Of a DNA stretch of 64,000 nt, positions 31,997 through 43,615 are shown piece by piece. This DNA is from Helianthus annuus (Eukaryota > Streptophyta > Magnoliopsida > Asterales > Asteraceae). Location of the stretch: the NCBI RefSeq assembly GCF_002127325.2, contig NC_035449.2, positions 143,460,414 to 143,524,413 on the forward strand, in the 5' to 3' direction. A model generated the notes under the pieces. It ran no database searches. It was not told where the DNA came from and saw only the letters and a program-made list of their open reading frames with translations. The translations under genes were made by a program, and so were the position numbers. Numbering within the stretch: position 1 is the first letter of the stretch; every line of letters starts with the position of its first letter.

Positions 31997-34252
31997 TGTC
32001 ACACCCCCAAAATCCACCCGCGGAGTACCACCGCTTGGGAGCGTGACTGACCAGGATCAAGCCATCAATCATATCAAACCATAGCATTTAATACAAAAGT
32101 AAATAGTGTAAATCATCGTGACATGATTGATGTTTCAAAACCAACATCGTTAAGTAGCGGAAGCATAGTAATGTATCTCAAAATGATTATAAGTTCACAT
32201 AAAGTTCATGATCCATATCCCACAACGACCTGCTCCTCTCTTGTGCAAGCTCCATCATGTACCTAAGGTCCTGCAAGGCATGCAGCAAATAATCAACAAA
32301 CTAGTTGAGCGAGTTCACAGAAAGTAAGTTCATAGTGTAATGCATAAGTATAGCTAGTGGGGGCTTCCCATACTAGTGTGTAATAAAAGTGGGGGCTTCC
32401 CATGTTCATCCTGGTTAATGAGGGCTTCTCATTAACGGTACTTACTAGACTAACCTCCGACCATGTGTTCTTCTTTACCGAGAACAGGAAAACGTACAGG
32501 GTCACGTAGGCTTTACGTGACGTGCCCTTCCCCGAGGACAGTGGTACGCGTGAGGGCTACGTAGGCTTTACGCAGCGTGGCCTTCCGACCTGGAAGCCAG
32601 TAGATGGTATTGGGTTACGTAGGCTTTACGTAACGTGTCCTCCCGACCCGGGAGACATATGGCAAATATACTGGGTTACGTAGGCTTTACGTAACGTGTC
32701 CTGACTGACCTGAGGACGATGGTCTATAGTCTGGTATATGCGTAAGTACGAGTAATCATTCCATATCCAACATATCCAACCCAATTCCCAACCCGGGAAT
32801 CCCATGCCTTGGCTGTGTGAACTCACCTTGGTTTGCTCGGCAGATACACAAAGAGTATAGATAAGCTAGTAATTTGTCAATCACGTCCTAGCATGGTTGT
32901 TATACGAGTCAGGTTCGTATATAACACGTATGTAGTAACCACGTATAGTCATGGCAAACATGTACGCACGTAAGCAGATAAGATATAGCATGTGAGGATC
33001 CAATTGTTCTTAGTCCGATCATACCCGGCCCAATGACATAAGCAGCCCAATAACAAAACAGTTCAGATTCCCCAATCGGCCCAAATAGCAAACACATACA
33101 AGTCCGTTAATAAACAGTCCACAATTCAAATCGTTGGGCTCAATAGATTGGGCCCGTGACAGTGAAGGCCCAACTGTGTGCGTGTAAACGATGGTGATCT
33201 CGACTCGCAACGGGGATCTCGAGTCGCAACCAGAGAATACGAGTCGCAACAGCTGGTTGCGAGTCGCAATGGTGATCTCGGTTCATCATGGTCTGGTTAC
33301 GAGTCGCAATCTGACTCGCAACCGTGGTTACGGTTCATGCGGTTGTGGTCTCGAGTGGGGTTCCGACTCGCAACGAGTGATGCCGAGTCGCAACCGCGTG
33401 TGTAACTGGTTTCCATATTTCCTGCATTGACCTATCCGTGATTCTAGCAAACAACTTAGGCAGTTTCACAATTTCGATCAGTCACAGTTAATTCCGATTT
33501 CATTCAACTTCAAATCATGAGTATCAAGCATGTTCATATTAACATCAAGAACAGGAAATCAGATTATTATAAAAACATACCGAATCATAAATCAGCTATC
33601 ATGCATCCTACCCGGTTTGCATACATTCAGACTATTAACCCATCCGAATTATTCCTCATAACACAAACATACATATAACCGATTTCATGTCAAGTAACCG
33701 TATATCTTAATCATTCATGAGAACCGATTAACAATCCAATTATCATCAACATTCAACCAATATTACTAGCATACACCCTAGTTACATCGCCTAACGAATG
33801 ATAGCAATCACATGATATCACAAATAATCCAAAAACATAACATCATCACTAACCGGATGAAGGTAGAGGATCGATTCGTTTCACAAGCTTCAAAGTGTGT
33901 GTGTGTGCCGTCGGGTTCCAAGCAAGCCGAGAGAGAGAGGAAAACTTCTAGGGTTTGTGTGTGTTTTTGTGTTTGTGACAACTAACCAAAACCTATCCCC
34001 AACTATGGGATTTACACGGTTAAAGGGGAGTGGGCCGAACCCACATGGGCTGCCCTAATAACCCGTGTGCAAAGTATAAGGCCCGAATGGGCTTGTGCGA
34101 GTGTGGGTGTGTTGTGCGGTCCGATTCATACATGTACAAATAGTAAACATCAAGCACATAACACAACATTTGTTCAATTAATATGATCACGTAATCACAC
34201 TAGTTCGATGGTTACACGTAATGTACGAGACGGTAAAGTACGAGTTGTCACA
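31997..34252 (-). repeat. E2 5' LTR
   Basis: 2256 bp, offset from the 3' LTR by exactly 7374 bp and identical but for one base by eye. The hairpin array is at 32466-32717 and the GAGTCGCAAC cluster at 33198-33394. Confidence 0.97.
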
Positions 34253-34257
34253 CAATT

Positions 34258-35839
34258 GTTTCGAGATACGATATGAATGTTTTAATGACTTAAACTTATC
34301 CGTGTATCCCACTACTTGAATATACTCCCGTATCCAGATCCTAATATTCAGTCTTACAGGTGAATATACCTAGATGATATCTGTAAGGGGTTAGCTGCGA
34401 AACCGTGAGAGCTCAGGTCAGAACTTCCGCTCAGCAGAGAGATGACGGCTCGACTTTTGGTGTGTCCCCTTTAGAGGATCTTTTCTTCAACAACAATGAT
34501 TATCAATTTTATTGTTTCATCATCTTTGTTGAGGGCGGCGCTATATTTCAAGCAAGCGGAAAGTATTATACGGGGACTAGGCCATTGCTTCCGCAAAATC
34601 AGAAGTCCCGGGATAATATCCCAGATATCACTGAGTATAAAGACCTAGTATCTCAGAAAGAGGGACCTTTCAAACAAAATTTCGGGGGTTACCCATATAT
34701 CCAAGAAATGTTACCCACGATATAAGCAAGTTTGAACTTAGGTTTATATCTCGTCACAATCTACTAAATGTGCAAAAAACCTACTGGCATATCATCAGTG
34801 AGACCGTTTATCACATTTTTGACTTTACATTTCTTTAGCATGTTGTGATAGTCCACTGATGTACTATCATTTCCTCTTTTTACAACAAAACTCATTTTTG
34901 AATTTTATCATGTTTTTTACTTTTTCAAATTTTCTAATGTTTTTGGATTTTCTGAAATTTCTTACTCCCCCTAAAATGTAACACATTTAAAAAATTTGAA
35001 AACAAACTATATAAAAAATTGACAAATTGATATCGAATCGCTTTAATTCGCCATCCACTCGGCATAAACAATCAGAACTCCCCCTTTTAACAAACTATTT
35101 TCTCAATTTGATTTCAAAACACTTAAGTTTGTTTTAATCAAAATGATTTTTTTCCGGAAAATAAGTTTTGTTTTAAACCACTTGTAGGTTCGGGGTTCAT
35201 CATTTTGCTTTTAACCACTTATATGAGGATTACATCAAGTTCAAATTAATGACCTTGAGTAATCACTTTGTCAGAGCAAACCTCTGTACCACTTGTAAGA
35301 AAATCAAGTACAAATTAATGTCCCTGATTTACCACTTGTAGGAATACTACATCTACACAAATTCATTTTATCAATAAAGATGTCGATTCCTGCTCCACAC
35401 TTACCAACCTGGAAGCTCCGGCAAGTCCACAACCTGTAAAAATTTCAACCATTTAAAATCTTTCACAAAAACTATTTCAACAAGAATAATGCCGATTCCT
35501 GATCCGCGATTACAAACTTGGGATCTCCTGCAAGTCAGGTTTTTCAATGAAAGAAAATGTCCACCCAAGCCTGACCAGTCTTGGGTGATACCAACTCATC
35601 TGCAGTCGGGGTGTATGTTGCTTTCTTTGTTGCATAAAAATCTTTAACCCCTTTTAACCTTCCCATCGATCATCTTTCCAAAAATTTTCTTTACATTCCC
35701 ATTAAACGCTTTCTCAACATCAAATTCATTCTTTTCAGAATAAATTTGATTAGAGATCTCCAATTTCCCAATTTTTTATTTAAAATTCTCAGTCCTCAAT
35801 GGTGGAAAGTTCTCATCATCCATTGAAGGAACTGAGTTT
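34258..35839 (-). other. C1 internal non-coding region
   Basis: AT-rich. It holds PPT-like ACTCCCCC tracts (plus strand) near 34964 and 35077, and AACCACTTGTA motifs at 35176, 35214, 35288 and 35331. A 106-codon plus-strand ORF at 34405 has no recognisable domain and opposes element sense. I see no pol remnant. Confidence 0.7.
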
Positions 35840-36793
35840 TCACTCTTTTTAACAACATGTGGCTCCTCTGATTTGGTGGAATCAGATTCATTTGCCATTT
35901 TTTACATCAGATTTCTTAACAACCCACTTTTGGTTGTCAAGCTTCACACTTCTCCTGTAAAACCTTTTTGAACATTCACCAACTTCATATGTTGAATTTT
36001 TAAACACTTTAAATTTCTCAGTTGGTGGTTCGGCGTTATCAATAACAATATTTTTCAGTTTTTCTGAAACTCCCTGTTTTGTGTTGGATGCTTTGGGACA
36101 ATTCCAAGCGATGTGTCCAACTTCCTGACACCTGTAACAGGTTCTAGTCTCTCTTCTTTGATGATCTTCTCTTTTCTTCTTCTCAGCAAGAAATTCTTGA
36201 TTTGACTATCTCCAAAATGAGCTCTTCTTTTCTTCTTCGCAAGACGGTCCTCAAACAAATTTTGTATTTTTAGAAATTTTATCATTTTTATGATTTTCAG
36301 GTGGAATAAAACCAAGACCTTTCCTTTTGTAATTACCATTATGGTTTGGTTTCTTTTGAAAACCAGAACCAGAATTGTAACCTTTTTCTTGTTTAATCTC
36401 TGTTGAACTCTTGAATTGTATTTTTTAGATTTTTCAGTAAGATTTAAATCTTTTATTTAAGAAATATTAATTTCTGTCATTTTGAACACCTTTTTGATCA
36501 TTTCAAGTCTAAAACTTCTTATTGGAAATTCTTTATCGAAATATAATTTGTCAGAATCATTCAAAGTATATGAAACTTCAAATGTTTCGTCATTCAAATT
36601 TGATTTTGACAACAAAAATTCTTTACTATAAACCCGTTTTCCCGATGTTTTTGAACTTCTGACAGATGAACTCGAACTTCCGACTGACAAACACGAACTT
36701 TCGGACTCGTATTTTGACAGTGACTCCTCATCCTTATCCAACACCTGATCAACCATTCTTTTTATTAATTCGGACTCATGATCTATGTCGGAC
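35840..36793 (-). pseudogene. gag: C1 partial gag with CCHC knuckle
   Basis: The minus strand encodes a Sirevirus-type gag middle and end. It has an acidic, Ser-rich start (VSDIDHESELIKRM, then MVDQVLDKDEESL), a basic Asn/Lys-rich part with frame slips, and a CCHC knuckle CYRCQEVGHIAWNCP (about 36135-36090). Then comes VGECSKRFYRRSV, ending in stops near 35900. The reading frame begins right at the PBS, so the whole N-terminal gag domain seen in C3 (62793 onward) is absent. Confidence 0.72.
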
Positions 36794-36805
36794 GCTGTGA
36801 TACCA
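36794..36805 (-). other. C1 primer binding site
   Basis: The minus strand reads TGGTATCACAGC, an iMet-type PBS with one mismatch, 2 nt from the 5' LTR. It is followed at once by gag coding sequence with no leader. Confidence 0.82.
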
Positions 36806-36807
36806 CT

Positions 36808-37229
36808 TGTAGGATCGTTTTCAGACCCGAACGAGTCGATCAGAGGAGTTTTTATCTATTTCAAAGGCGAAAACAAAGAAATAGACTTCGATACAGCTTG
36901 CAAATCACTTTAAAATGCTTTCTGATTGATATAACAGTAAATACAATCACTGGATAAACCGGCAGCACCTCGGTATCCAAAATCAGAATAGTTACAACTG
37001 ATTTCGCTCGAACTGCTATTTATAGCCATGAGATTTCGCTTGAAAGTGTTTCAAGCGAAATAAGAAATGTTGTTGATTCCGCTTGAAAGTGACAAATGTC
37101 ATTTCAAGCGGAAGTACATCACTCAAGCGAAATCACATTTAATTCTGCTATTTCGAACTACGTGCCCTGATCTAACAATCTAGTACAAGACTCGATACAA
37201 GACGAAGTCGACAGATGTATGCACCAACA
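36808..37229 (-). repeat. C1 5' LTR
   Basis: 422 bp, the same length as the other LTR with about ten differences and no indel. The TTTCGCTTGAAA-type palindromes are preserved. The GAGTT duplication follows. Confidence 0.94.
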
Positions 37230-37234
37230 GAGTT

Positions 37235-37820
37235 TCTTTTATTACCCTCGCCAGGTAGACCGGTACTAAATCGCTTACGGGTTGGTGGCTTCCTATGTCG
37301 ACACACATATTAATGTCCTACCTACACATTAATGATCAACATGTTCATTGACGCTTTACATACCGGATTTCGATACCTAAACTTTCAAATGTCTTTAAGA
37401 TTCATTTGACAAAAACTCACAAATACATGATTTACAAACATTGGTAATGTTTTCAACTTATTTACAAGTAGGAGGACCAGTTGGTCCTGCTTACAAAGTC
37501 TCTCGTGGGCTAGACTCACAACTTTCATATATCATGCCGAGAAAATGATTTTACTATATTTTCTCAATAACTTTTAAACCGGTTATCAAAAAGATTTGTT
37601 TTAAATCTTTTTCAAAACAAACTATGAACTCGCTCAACTTTATGTTGACTTTTTCGCATGTTCTTTCTCAGGTTAAATTTTTCAATCTATGGAACGGTTG
37701 GAATAGGAGAACCCATGGGATTCGAGTACTTAGCGGCGTTAGAAGTCTTAGCTTATTTGCTTCCGCTGTGCAATGAGATACCTGTCCAGTCATGCCAGCT
37801 CTGATATTTCGGGGTGTGAC
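37235..37820 (+). repeat. F: plus-strand Tekay-like LTR fragment, right piece
   Basis: Continuation of F after C1. It includes AACTCGCTCAACTTTATG and ends TTTCGGGGTGTGACA, the 3' end of a Tekay LTR in plus orientation. It abuts E3 integrase sequence directly, so its parent element inserted into E3. The parent's internal region and the LTR start are missing. Confidence 0.72.
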
Positions 37821-40488
37821 AGTGTCGCATATCCACATAACTCTTTTGACGGCTTCTAGCTGTCACATGATTATCGCGAATTTTCTTGATCTTGTCTGTT
37901 GTTTCCAGAATGAGCTCAGTTCCAGTAAGCTGAGCTTCACCGATCTCATTCCAACAGACAGGTGAACGACATTTTCGACTGTAGAGAGCTTCAAATGGTG
38001 CCATATTGATACTAGCATGATAACTGTTGTTGTAAGAGAACTCGATCAATGGAAGATGAGAATCCCAATTACCACCCAAGTCTATCACACATGCTCTAAG
38101 CATATCTTCCAAAGTTTGAATCGTCCGCTCAGATTGTCCATCTGTTTGGGGATGATAAGCAGTAGTTAGATTTAGTTGGGTTCCCATAGCAGATTGCATG
38201 GTCTTCCAAAAATGAGATGAAAATCGAGCATCACGATCAGAAATGATATCCAAAGGAACACCATGTCGAGATACAATCTCATCAACATATATCTTTGCAA
38301 GTTTATAAGCAGATAGATCTTCGCGAATCGGAATAAAATGAGCTGACTTCGATAATCGATCGATAACAACCCAAATAGCATCATGACCTTTAGAAGTACG
38401 TGGTAACTTAGTGATGAGATCCATAACAATGTTCTCCCACTTCCAAACGGGTATCTCTGGTTGTATAAGCAAACCAGATGGTCGTTGATGTTCAGCCTTG
38501 ACCTTGAGACAAGTTAGGCATTTTGATACATACAAGGCAACATCCTTCTTCATACCAGGCCACCAATACTGAGTACGAAGATCCTTGTACATTTTATCAG
38601 CACCAAGATGGATAGAATATCGAGACTTGTGAGATTCGTCCATTACCAAGGTGCGAAGATCGTCTTGTTTCAGAATCCATAAACGATCCTTATAGTAGAG
38701 TAAACCATCGTCCTTTGCTTCGAGTTTAAGCTCAAGTTGATGTGGTAATTCCTTACCTATCAAATTTTGTGAAACACAAAATTGTTGAGCTTGAAGAGCA
38801 CGAATTTGAAGATCAGATAGAGTGCGAACAGAATGAAGCTTAACATTCGCCTTACCAGGATGGTAGCGAATCTCGCAATCATAATCGTTAAAGAGCTCAA
38901 CCCAACGTCGTTGCCTCATGTTCAGATCCTTCTGATTGAGAATATGTTGGAGACTTTTGTGGTATGTGAAAACCACACACTTCGTGCCATAAAGATAATG
39001 TCTCCAGATTTTTAGGGCAAAAACCACAGCACCTAACTCAAGATCATGAGTGGTGTAGTTCTTCTCGTGAACTTTCAGCTGTCTTGACGCATAAGCTATG
39101 ACTTTACCTCGTTGCATAAGAACACAACCAAGGCCTAAGTTGGACGCGTCACAATAGACAACAAAATCATCATTTCCCTCAGGCGAATATAGAACAGGAG
39201 CATCACATAGCTTTTGTTTTAGCGTTTGGAATGCTTCTTCTTGCTTGGGTCCCCACTCAAAAGGCTTATTCTTCTGAGTCAAAGCAGTGAGTGGAACTGC
39301 AATCTTCGAGAAGTTCGAAATAAAATGATGATAATAACCAGCAAGACCAAGAAACAAACGAATTTCTGTGGGTGTCGTCGGTGTATTCCAATCCTCAATT
39401 GCTGCAATTTTGCAAGGATCCACATGAATACCCTGCTCGTTGACTAAATGACCTAAAAACTGAACTTCTTTAAGCCAAAATTCACACTTGGAGAATTTAG
39501 CAAAAAGTTGTTCCTTCTTCAGGAGTTCCAGAGTCAAACGAAGGTGCTGCTCGTGGTCGGCTCGAGACTTCGAATAAACAAGAATATCGTCGATGAACAC
39601 AATGATGAACTTGTCTAAATAAGGTTTACAGACCCTATTCATTAAGTCCATGAAGATGGCTGGAGAATTTGTCAAACCAAAAGGCATGACAGTGAACTCG
39701 TAGTGCCCATATCTCGTGCGGAAAAGCTGTTTTGGGAATATCTTCTTCGAGTACACGAAGTTGATGATACCCAGAACCCATATCGATCTTGGAAAAACAG
39801 GTAGCACCTTGCAGCTGATCAAAGAGATCATCGATTAGAGGTAGGGGATATCGATTCTTGATGGTAAGCTTGTTAAGCCCACGATAATCGAGACACATTC
39901 GAAAAGATCCATCTTTCTTTTTCACAAAGAGGATAGGAGCACCCCAGGGCGAAAAACTCTGTCGGATGAATCCTTTATCAGATAACTCTTGAAGTTGCTT
40001 TGATAATTCTTGCATCTCAGACAGAGCAAGACGATAAGGTGCTTTCGCAATGAGATTGGCATTGGGTACAAGGTCAATATGAAACTCTACTTGACGAATT
40101 GGAGGCAAACCAGGCAGTTCATCAGGAAACACCTCTGGATAATCCCGAACAATCGGGATATCCTGAATACTCTTGCTCTTGCCTTTCTCCTCGTTGACAT
40201 GTGCCAAAAAGCAACATATCCTTTTCGTAAATAACTTCGGGCTTTTGTACACGACATGAGTTTTAAACCACTTGATGGTTTCTCGCCACGAACTTCCAGA
40301 ACATCGCCAGACGAAAGAGGAATACGAACAATCTTAACGAAGCAAACCACCTCAGCATGATGTTTGGTTAACCAATCCATCCCCACGATAATATCGAAAC
40401 TCCCAAGTTGCATCGGTGTGAGGTCAATAGGAAAAAGATGGTTATCGAGGTTCAATTGACAGTCGCGAATAACAGAATCGAGTATGAG
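37821..40488 (-). pseudogene. pol: E3 pol: protease end, RT, RNase H, integrase (truncated)
   Basis: Element sense starts in the protease (SILDSVIRDCQLNLDN, GSFDIIVGMDWL). A frame slip near 40205 and an extra T near 39722 separate the protease, the RT fingers and the RT palm. The palm motif [15 protein letters not shown] is intact. RNase H has YCDAS but TYHKS where TDHKS is expected, so one catalytic Asp is lost. Integrase keeps the HHCC zinc domain ([11 protein letters not shown]) and D, D, E in [16 protein letters not shown] and QTDGQSERT. The frame enters F after SYVDMRH and stops at 37753. Confidence 0.9.
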
Positions 40489-42256
40489 TGATGCGTGTGA
40501 AGTATCGTATAGTTTTTAATGTATATTTTAAGCCCTTTAACACTTTTAGCCAAGTTTTAAATTTATAAAACACGATATTTACTAACACTAAACACACATA
40601 TGGGCAAGTGCACCCATCGTGAGCGTAGTATAGTGTTCGTAAGATACCGAGGTCGTCCAAGGACACAAGAGCTTTTAATACCGGTTTATCCTCAACGTCT
40701 AATCAAATCAAAAGTTTAGAAAAAGGTTTTTTAAACTAGAAAAATAAAACTAACTAAAATGCTGAAAAATAAAATAAAATAAAAACAGATAGACAAGAAG
40801 AATCACTTGGATCTGACTCGTGTTTAGTGTAACCTTTGATTATTTCTGCACTTTTGACTTTTTAAGAGATTATCTTAGTTATTGTAGTAGGCCCCTCTTT
40901 TGAAGGTGACGTTACCCTCAACCCAGTAGTTTGAGTCAGCAAGGATACAATCCTAAAGGGTTGGATTATTGAAAGATAATTAATTAAGTTATTAATGCGT
41001 GATGTGGTAGGTCCCTCTTTTGAAGGTGACGTTACCCTCCGCTAAGAAGTCTGAGTCAGCAGGGATACAGTCCTAAGTAGCCGGGTTAAAGTTTAACAAT
41101 AGCTTACATATGAGGGGATCAAAGAGTTTGGACCCCCGCCATCCAATACTAGTGGGTATTGAAGGAGGTCCTACTAAATTTGACCCAGGTCCTTGTAGGA
41201 TCTATACACTGAACAAGGCAAGACTCTTACCAAACCATTCCCTTAACCCTCGACCAGGTAGCCAACATATCTCCATATAGACCGTGGAGATATGAATGTT
41301 GAAAATCTTTTATTTTATATAGACAGTAAAATAATCCCAAGACACCACGGACAAATGATAAGGAAGAATCACTTTCAACATAAGAAACTAGTTATTAAAG
41401 TCATTAATACATAACCAAATAAAAAGTGCGAAAAGATTAAAAATAAAAAGTATTATACTAGACACTTGTCTTCACCAAGTGATGTAAGAGACTTAGGCAA
41501 ACATGGCCTTTGATTGTCATGAACTCTTACGATTAATCTTGGATCCCGAGACTACTCACACACTCTATGATGGATGATGGATGATGGTGGTGGATGATGG
41601 TGTTGTGGTGGTGGTGGAGTGTGGGTGAAGTGTGAGAGAGGTGGTGTGCCAAAGGATGGTTTGCAAATGAGCCAAGCACCCCTATTTATAGCCTGCACAG
41701 AAGCTCGGACATGGCCCGTGTCCATTGGGCACGGCCCCGTGTCCACCCATCTTCTCTTGCTTAATTAACTGCAGTTCGTTTGCATTAGTTGACCACGCCC
41801 TCGTGTCCGCTGGGCACGACCCCGTGTGCAGAAGCGTATCTATACTATCAAGATTTCCTCAGATTCTGCGAATCTTAGAGTTGACCACGGCCCCGTGTCC
41901 GGTGGGCACGCCCCCGTGGTGGGTGATAGAAGCTTCTACAACTTTGTCTTTTCTGCAGACACTTGGGCACGCCCTCGTGCTCACTGAGCACGGGGCGTGT
42001 TCAGCCTTCTGTTCTCTTGTTTTTGCTTGGGAAGATATTGTCGGGGGGGGGGGGATCGGGCTTGCCACGTTTATTCCTTTTCTTGTATTTATGTTAGATT
42101 AAGCTGCCTTTTTGCTTCTTTTGTTCATTTGAGCTCATTTAATCCTGAAAATACAAAAGCAAGACAAAAACACACTTTTTCCAACATTAGTACTAAAAAA
42201 GGGTTAGTTTTATGCCACATTTGATGTAAATTATATGTTGCATTTTGCACACATCA
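40489..42256 (-). mobile_element. S: solo LTR of the N1 family
   Basis: 1768 bp, reverse orientation, matching the N1 LTR from TGATGTG to CGCATCA with many substitutions and small indels. Flanks are ATGAG (40484-40488) and ACGAG (42257-42261), a target duplication with one mismatch. There is no internal sequence, so the element was probably lost by LTR-LTR recombination. It keeps the CACGGCCCCGTG-type pairs (41700-42010) and the 120-bp-period duplication. It splits E3 protease. Confidence 0.9.
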
Positions 42257-42261
42257 ACGAG

Positions 42262-43615
42262 CGGTTTACCAGTTGCAACTTCAACAGATAAGAGTTTCCT
42301 CAATTTAGTTCTAGGTATCACAAGCAAAGGTGCAAAAGATAACGAAACAAAACTCCTATCGGGCACCAGAATAGAAAAGAACAGATGCAAGTCGATTGTT
42401 AACAAGAAACGTACCATTGACAACCTCGTTATCAGCCCTCGCCTCTTTTGCATTCAGATTGTACGCTCGTCCATGAGCCGGATTCATATTCGCGTTTGCA
42501 TTCGCATTTGCATTTGCGTTCACCAACCTCGGGCAGTTGTTGCAGAAATGTCCAAACTCTCCACAATTGAAACATGAACCAGGTGGGAATCTAGCAGCAT
42601 TCCCCTAAACTGGAGCTTGAACATGAGCAGCTTGATTCTGACCCAAACGACAGATGTTGGCCAGATGCCCAAGTTTACCACACGTAGTACACTGCTTACA
42701 CGCCTGTTGGGTAGCATGATGACCATTGCACCTAGTGCAGTGAGGTGCAGTGCCAGCATATTGCTTCTTTGTTGGAGGTTGTGCTGGTGGGTTCTGAGGG
42801 TTCTGTGTAGTAACGGCAAAGTTCTGGGAAGCCTTGCGCTTCCTTGACTTCTTAGAAGACTCACCCTTCTTCTTACCCTTATCCTTACCCTTTTCCTGTG
42901 TGGAATCAACTGACTTCTTCTTATCACCCTTGCCGGTCAATTTACCTTTTCTAACCCGAGACTCGGTCAGAGTAGTGGCCAATTCAATCGCTTGACGAAC
43001 AGTAGTAGGATTACTGTTAGTCACAATGTCTTGCACAGAATCGGGTAAACCATCGATATACCTCTCTATCGCTTTCTCCAACGGGGTAACCATCGTAGGA
43101 CACAACAAAGTCAGCTCTTCATAACGATCCGTATACGCACGGTGTTCACCCCCATCTTGTTTCAAATCATCGAATTCTCGTTCCAAAGCTCGAATTTCGT
43201 GACGGGGACAGAAATCTCTCATCATAAGAGCTCGGAGCTCTTCTCAAGTTTGTGCCATTGCCACATCGGCACCCCTATCACGCATAACATCGTTCCACCA
43301 TGTAGGAGCATGCTTCTCGAACACACAGGATGAAAACTCAACTTTACGCTCATTCGGACATTGCACATGTCTGAATGTGCTCTCCAAACTTTCGAACCAT
43401 TGCAGGAGCGCGGTTGCTCCTTGCGACCCAGAAAACTTTAACGGCTTTGCAGAATTGAAAGTTTTGAAATTACACGGTGCATTATTGTTGTTATTGTTGT
43501 TGTATACTTGATGGATCTGGGTTACTACGCCCGGAAGTACTACAGCCATTTGCTGAGCGACAAGGGCTGCGACTTCTTCATTAGTTACAGGTTGTGCATC
43601 ACGTCGAGGAGGCAT
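42262..43615 (-). pseudogene. gag: E3 gag and protease start
   Basis: Starts MPPRRDAQPVTNEEVAAL (43615), then a poly-Asn tract, the capsid block TALLQWFESLESTF and HAPTWWNDVM. TGA at 43244 replaces an expected Trp; TAG near 42605 replaces Gln. Then come two Cys/His fingers (CTRCNGHHATQQAC; CTTCGKLGHLANIC), a third CCHC knuckle CFNCGEFGHFCNNCP, and an Asn/Ala repeat. The protease active site reads FYSGA in place of FDSGA, with a one-base insertion just after it, so the catalytic Asp is lost. The frame resumes beyond S at 40488. Confidence 0.85.

Larger units (their letters stand above)
24623..34252 (-). mobile_element. E2: nearly complete young Ty3/gypsy chromovirus (Tekay/Del-like)
   Basis: 9630-bp element with two 2256-bp LTRs, flanked by a perfect CAATT duplication (24618-24622 and 34253-34257). 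PBS, gag, an intact pol and a PPT are all present. By eye the LTRs differ at one base only (TTCC at 25081 against CTCC at the matching place in the other LTR), so insertion is very recent. The gag has one TAA stop and a 91-bp extra segment. It is inserted in C1. Confidence 0.96.
23483..37229 (-). mobile_element. C1: non-autonomous Sirevirus-like copia element (host of E2)
   Basis: Minus-strand element with 422-bp LTRs at 23483-23904 and 36808-37229 and a perfect GAGTT target duplication (23478-23482, 37230-37234). It has an iMet-type PBS and a GGGGGAG polypurine tract. Without E2 it is about 4.1 kb: LTR, partial gag, long non-coding 3' part, LTR. Repeated PPT-like tracts in the 3' part are a Sirevirus trait. 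Pol is absent. I count about ten LTR differences, so it is much older than E2. Confidence 0.9.

Noticed and set aside
34405..34725. 106-codon plus-strand ORF in C1, possible small gene
   Set aside because: It lies antisense in the non-coding part of a retroelement, with no recognisable domain, promoter or codon pattern. C1-family comparison would be needed to say more.
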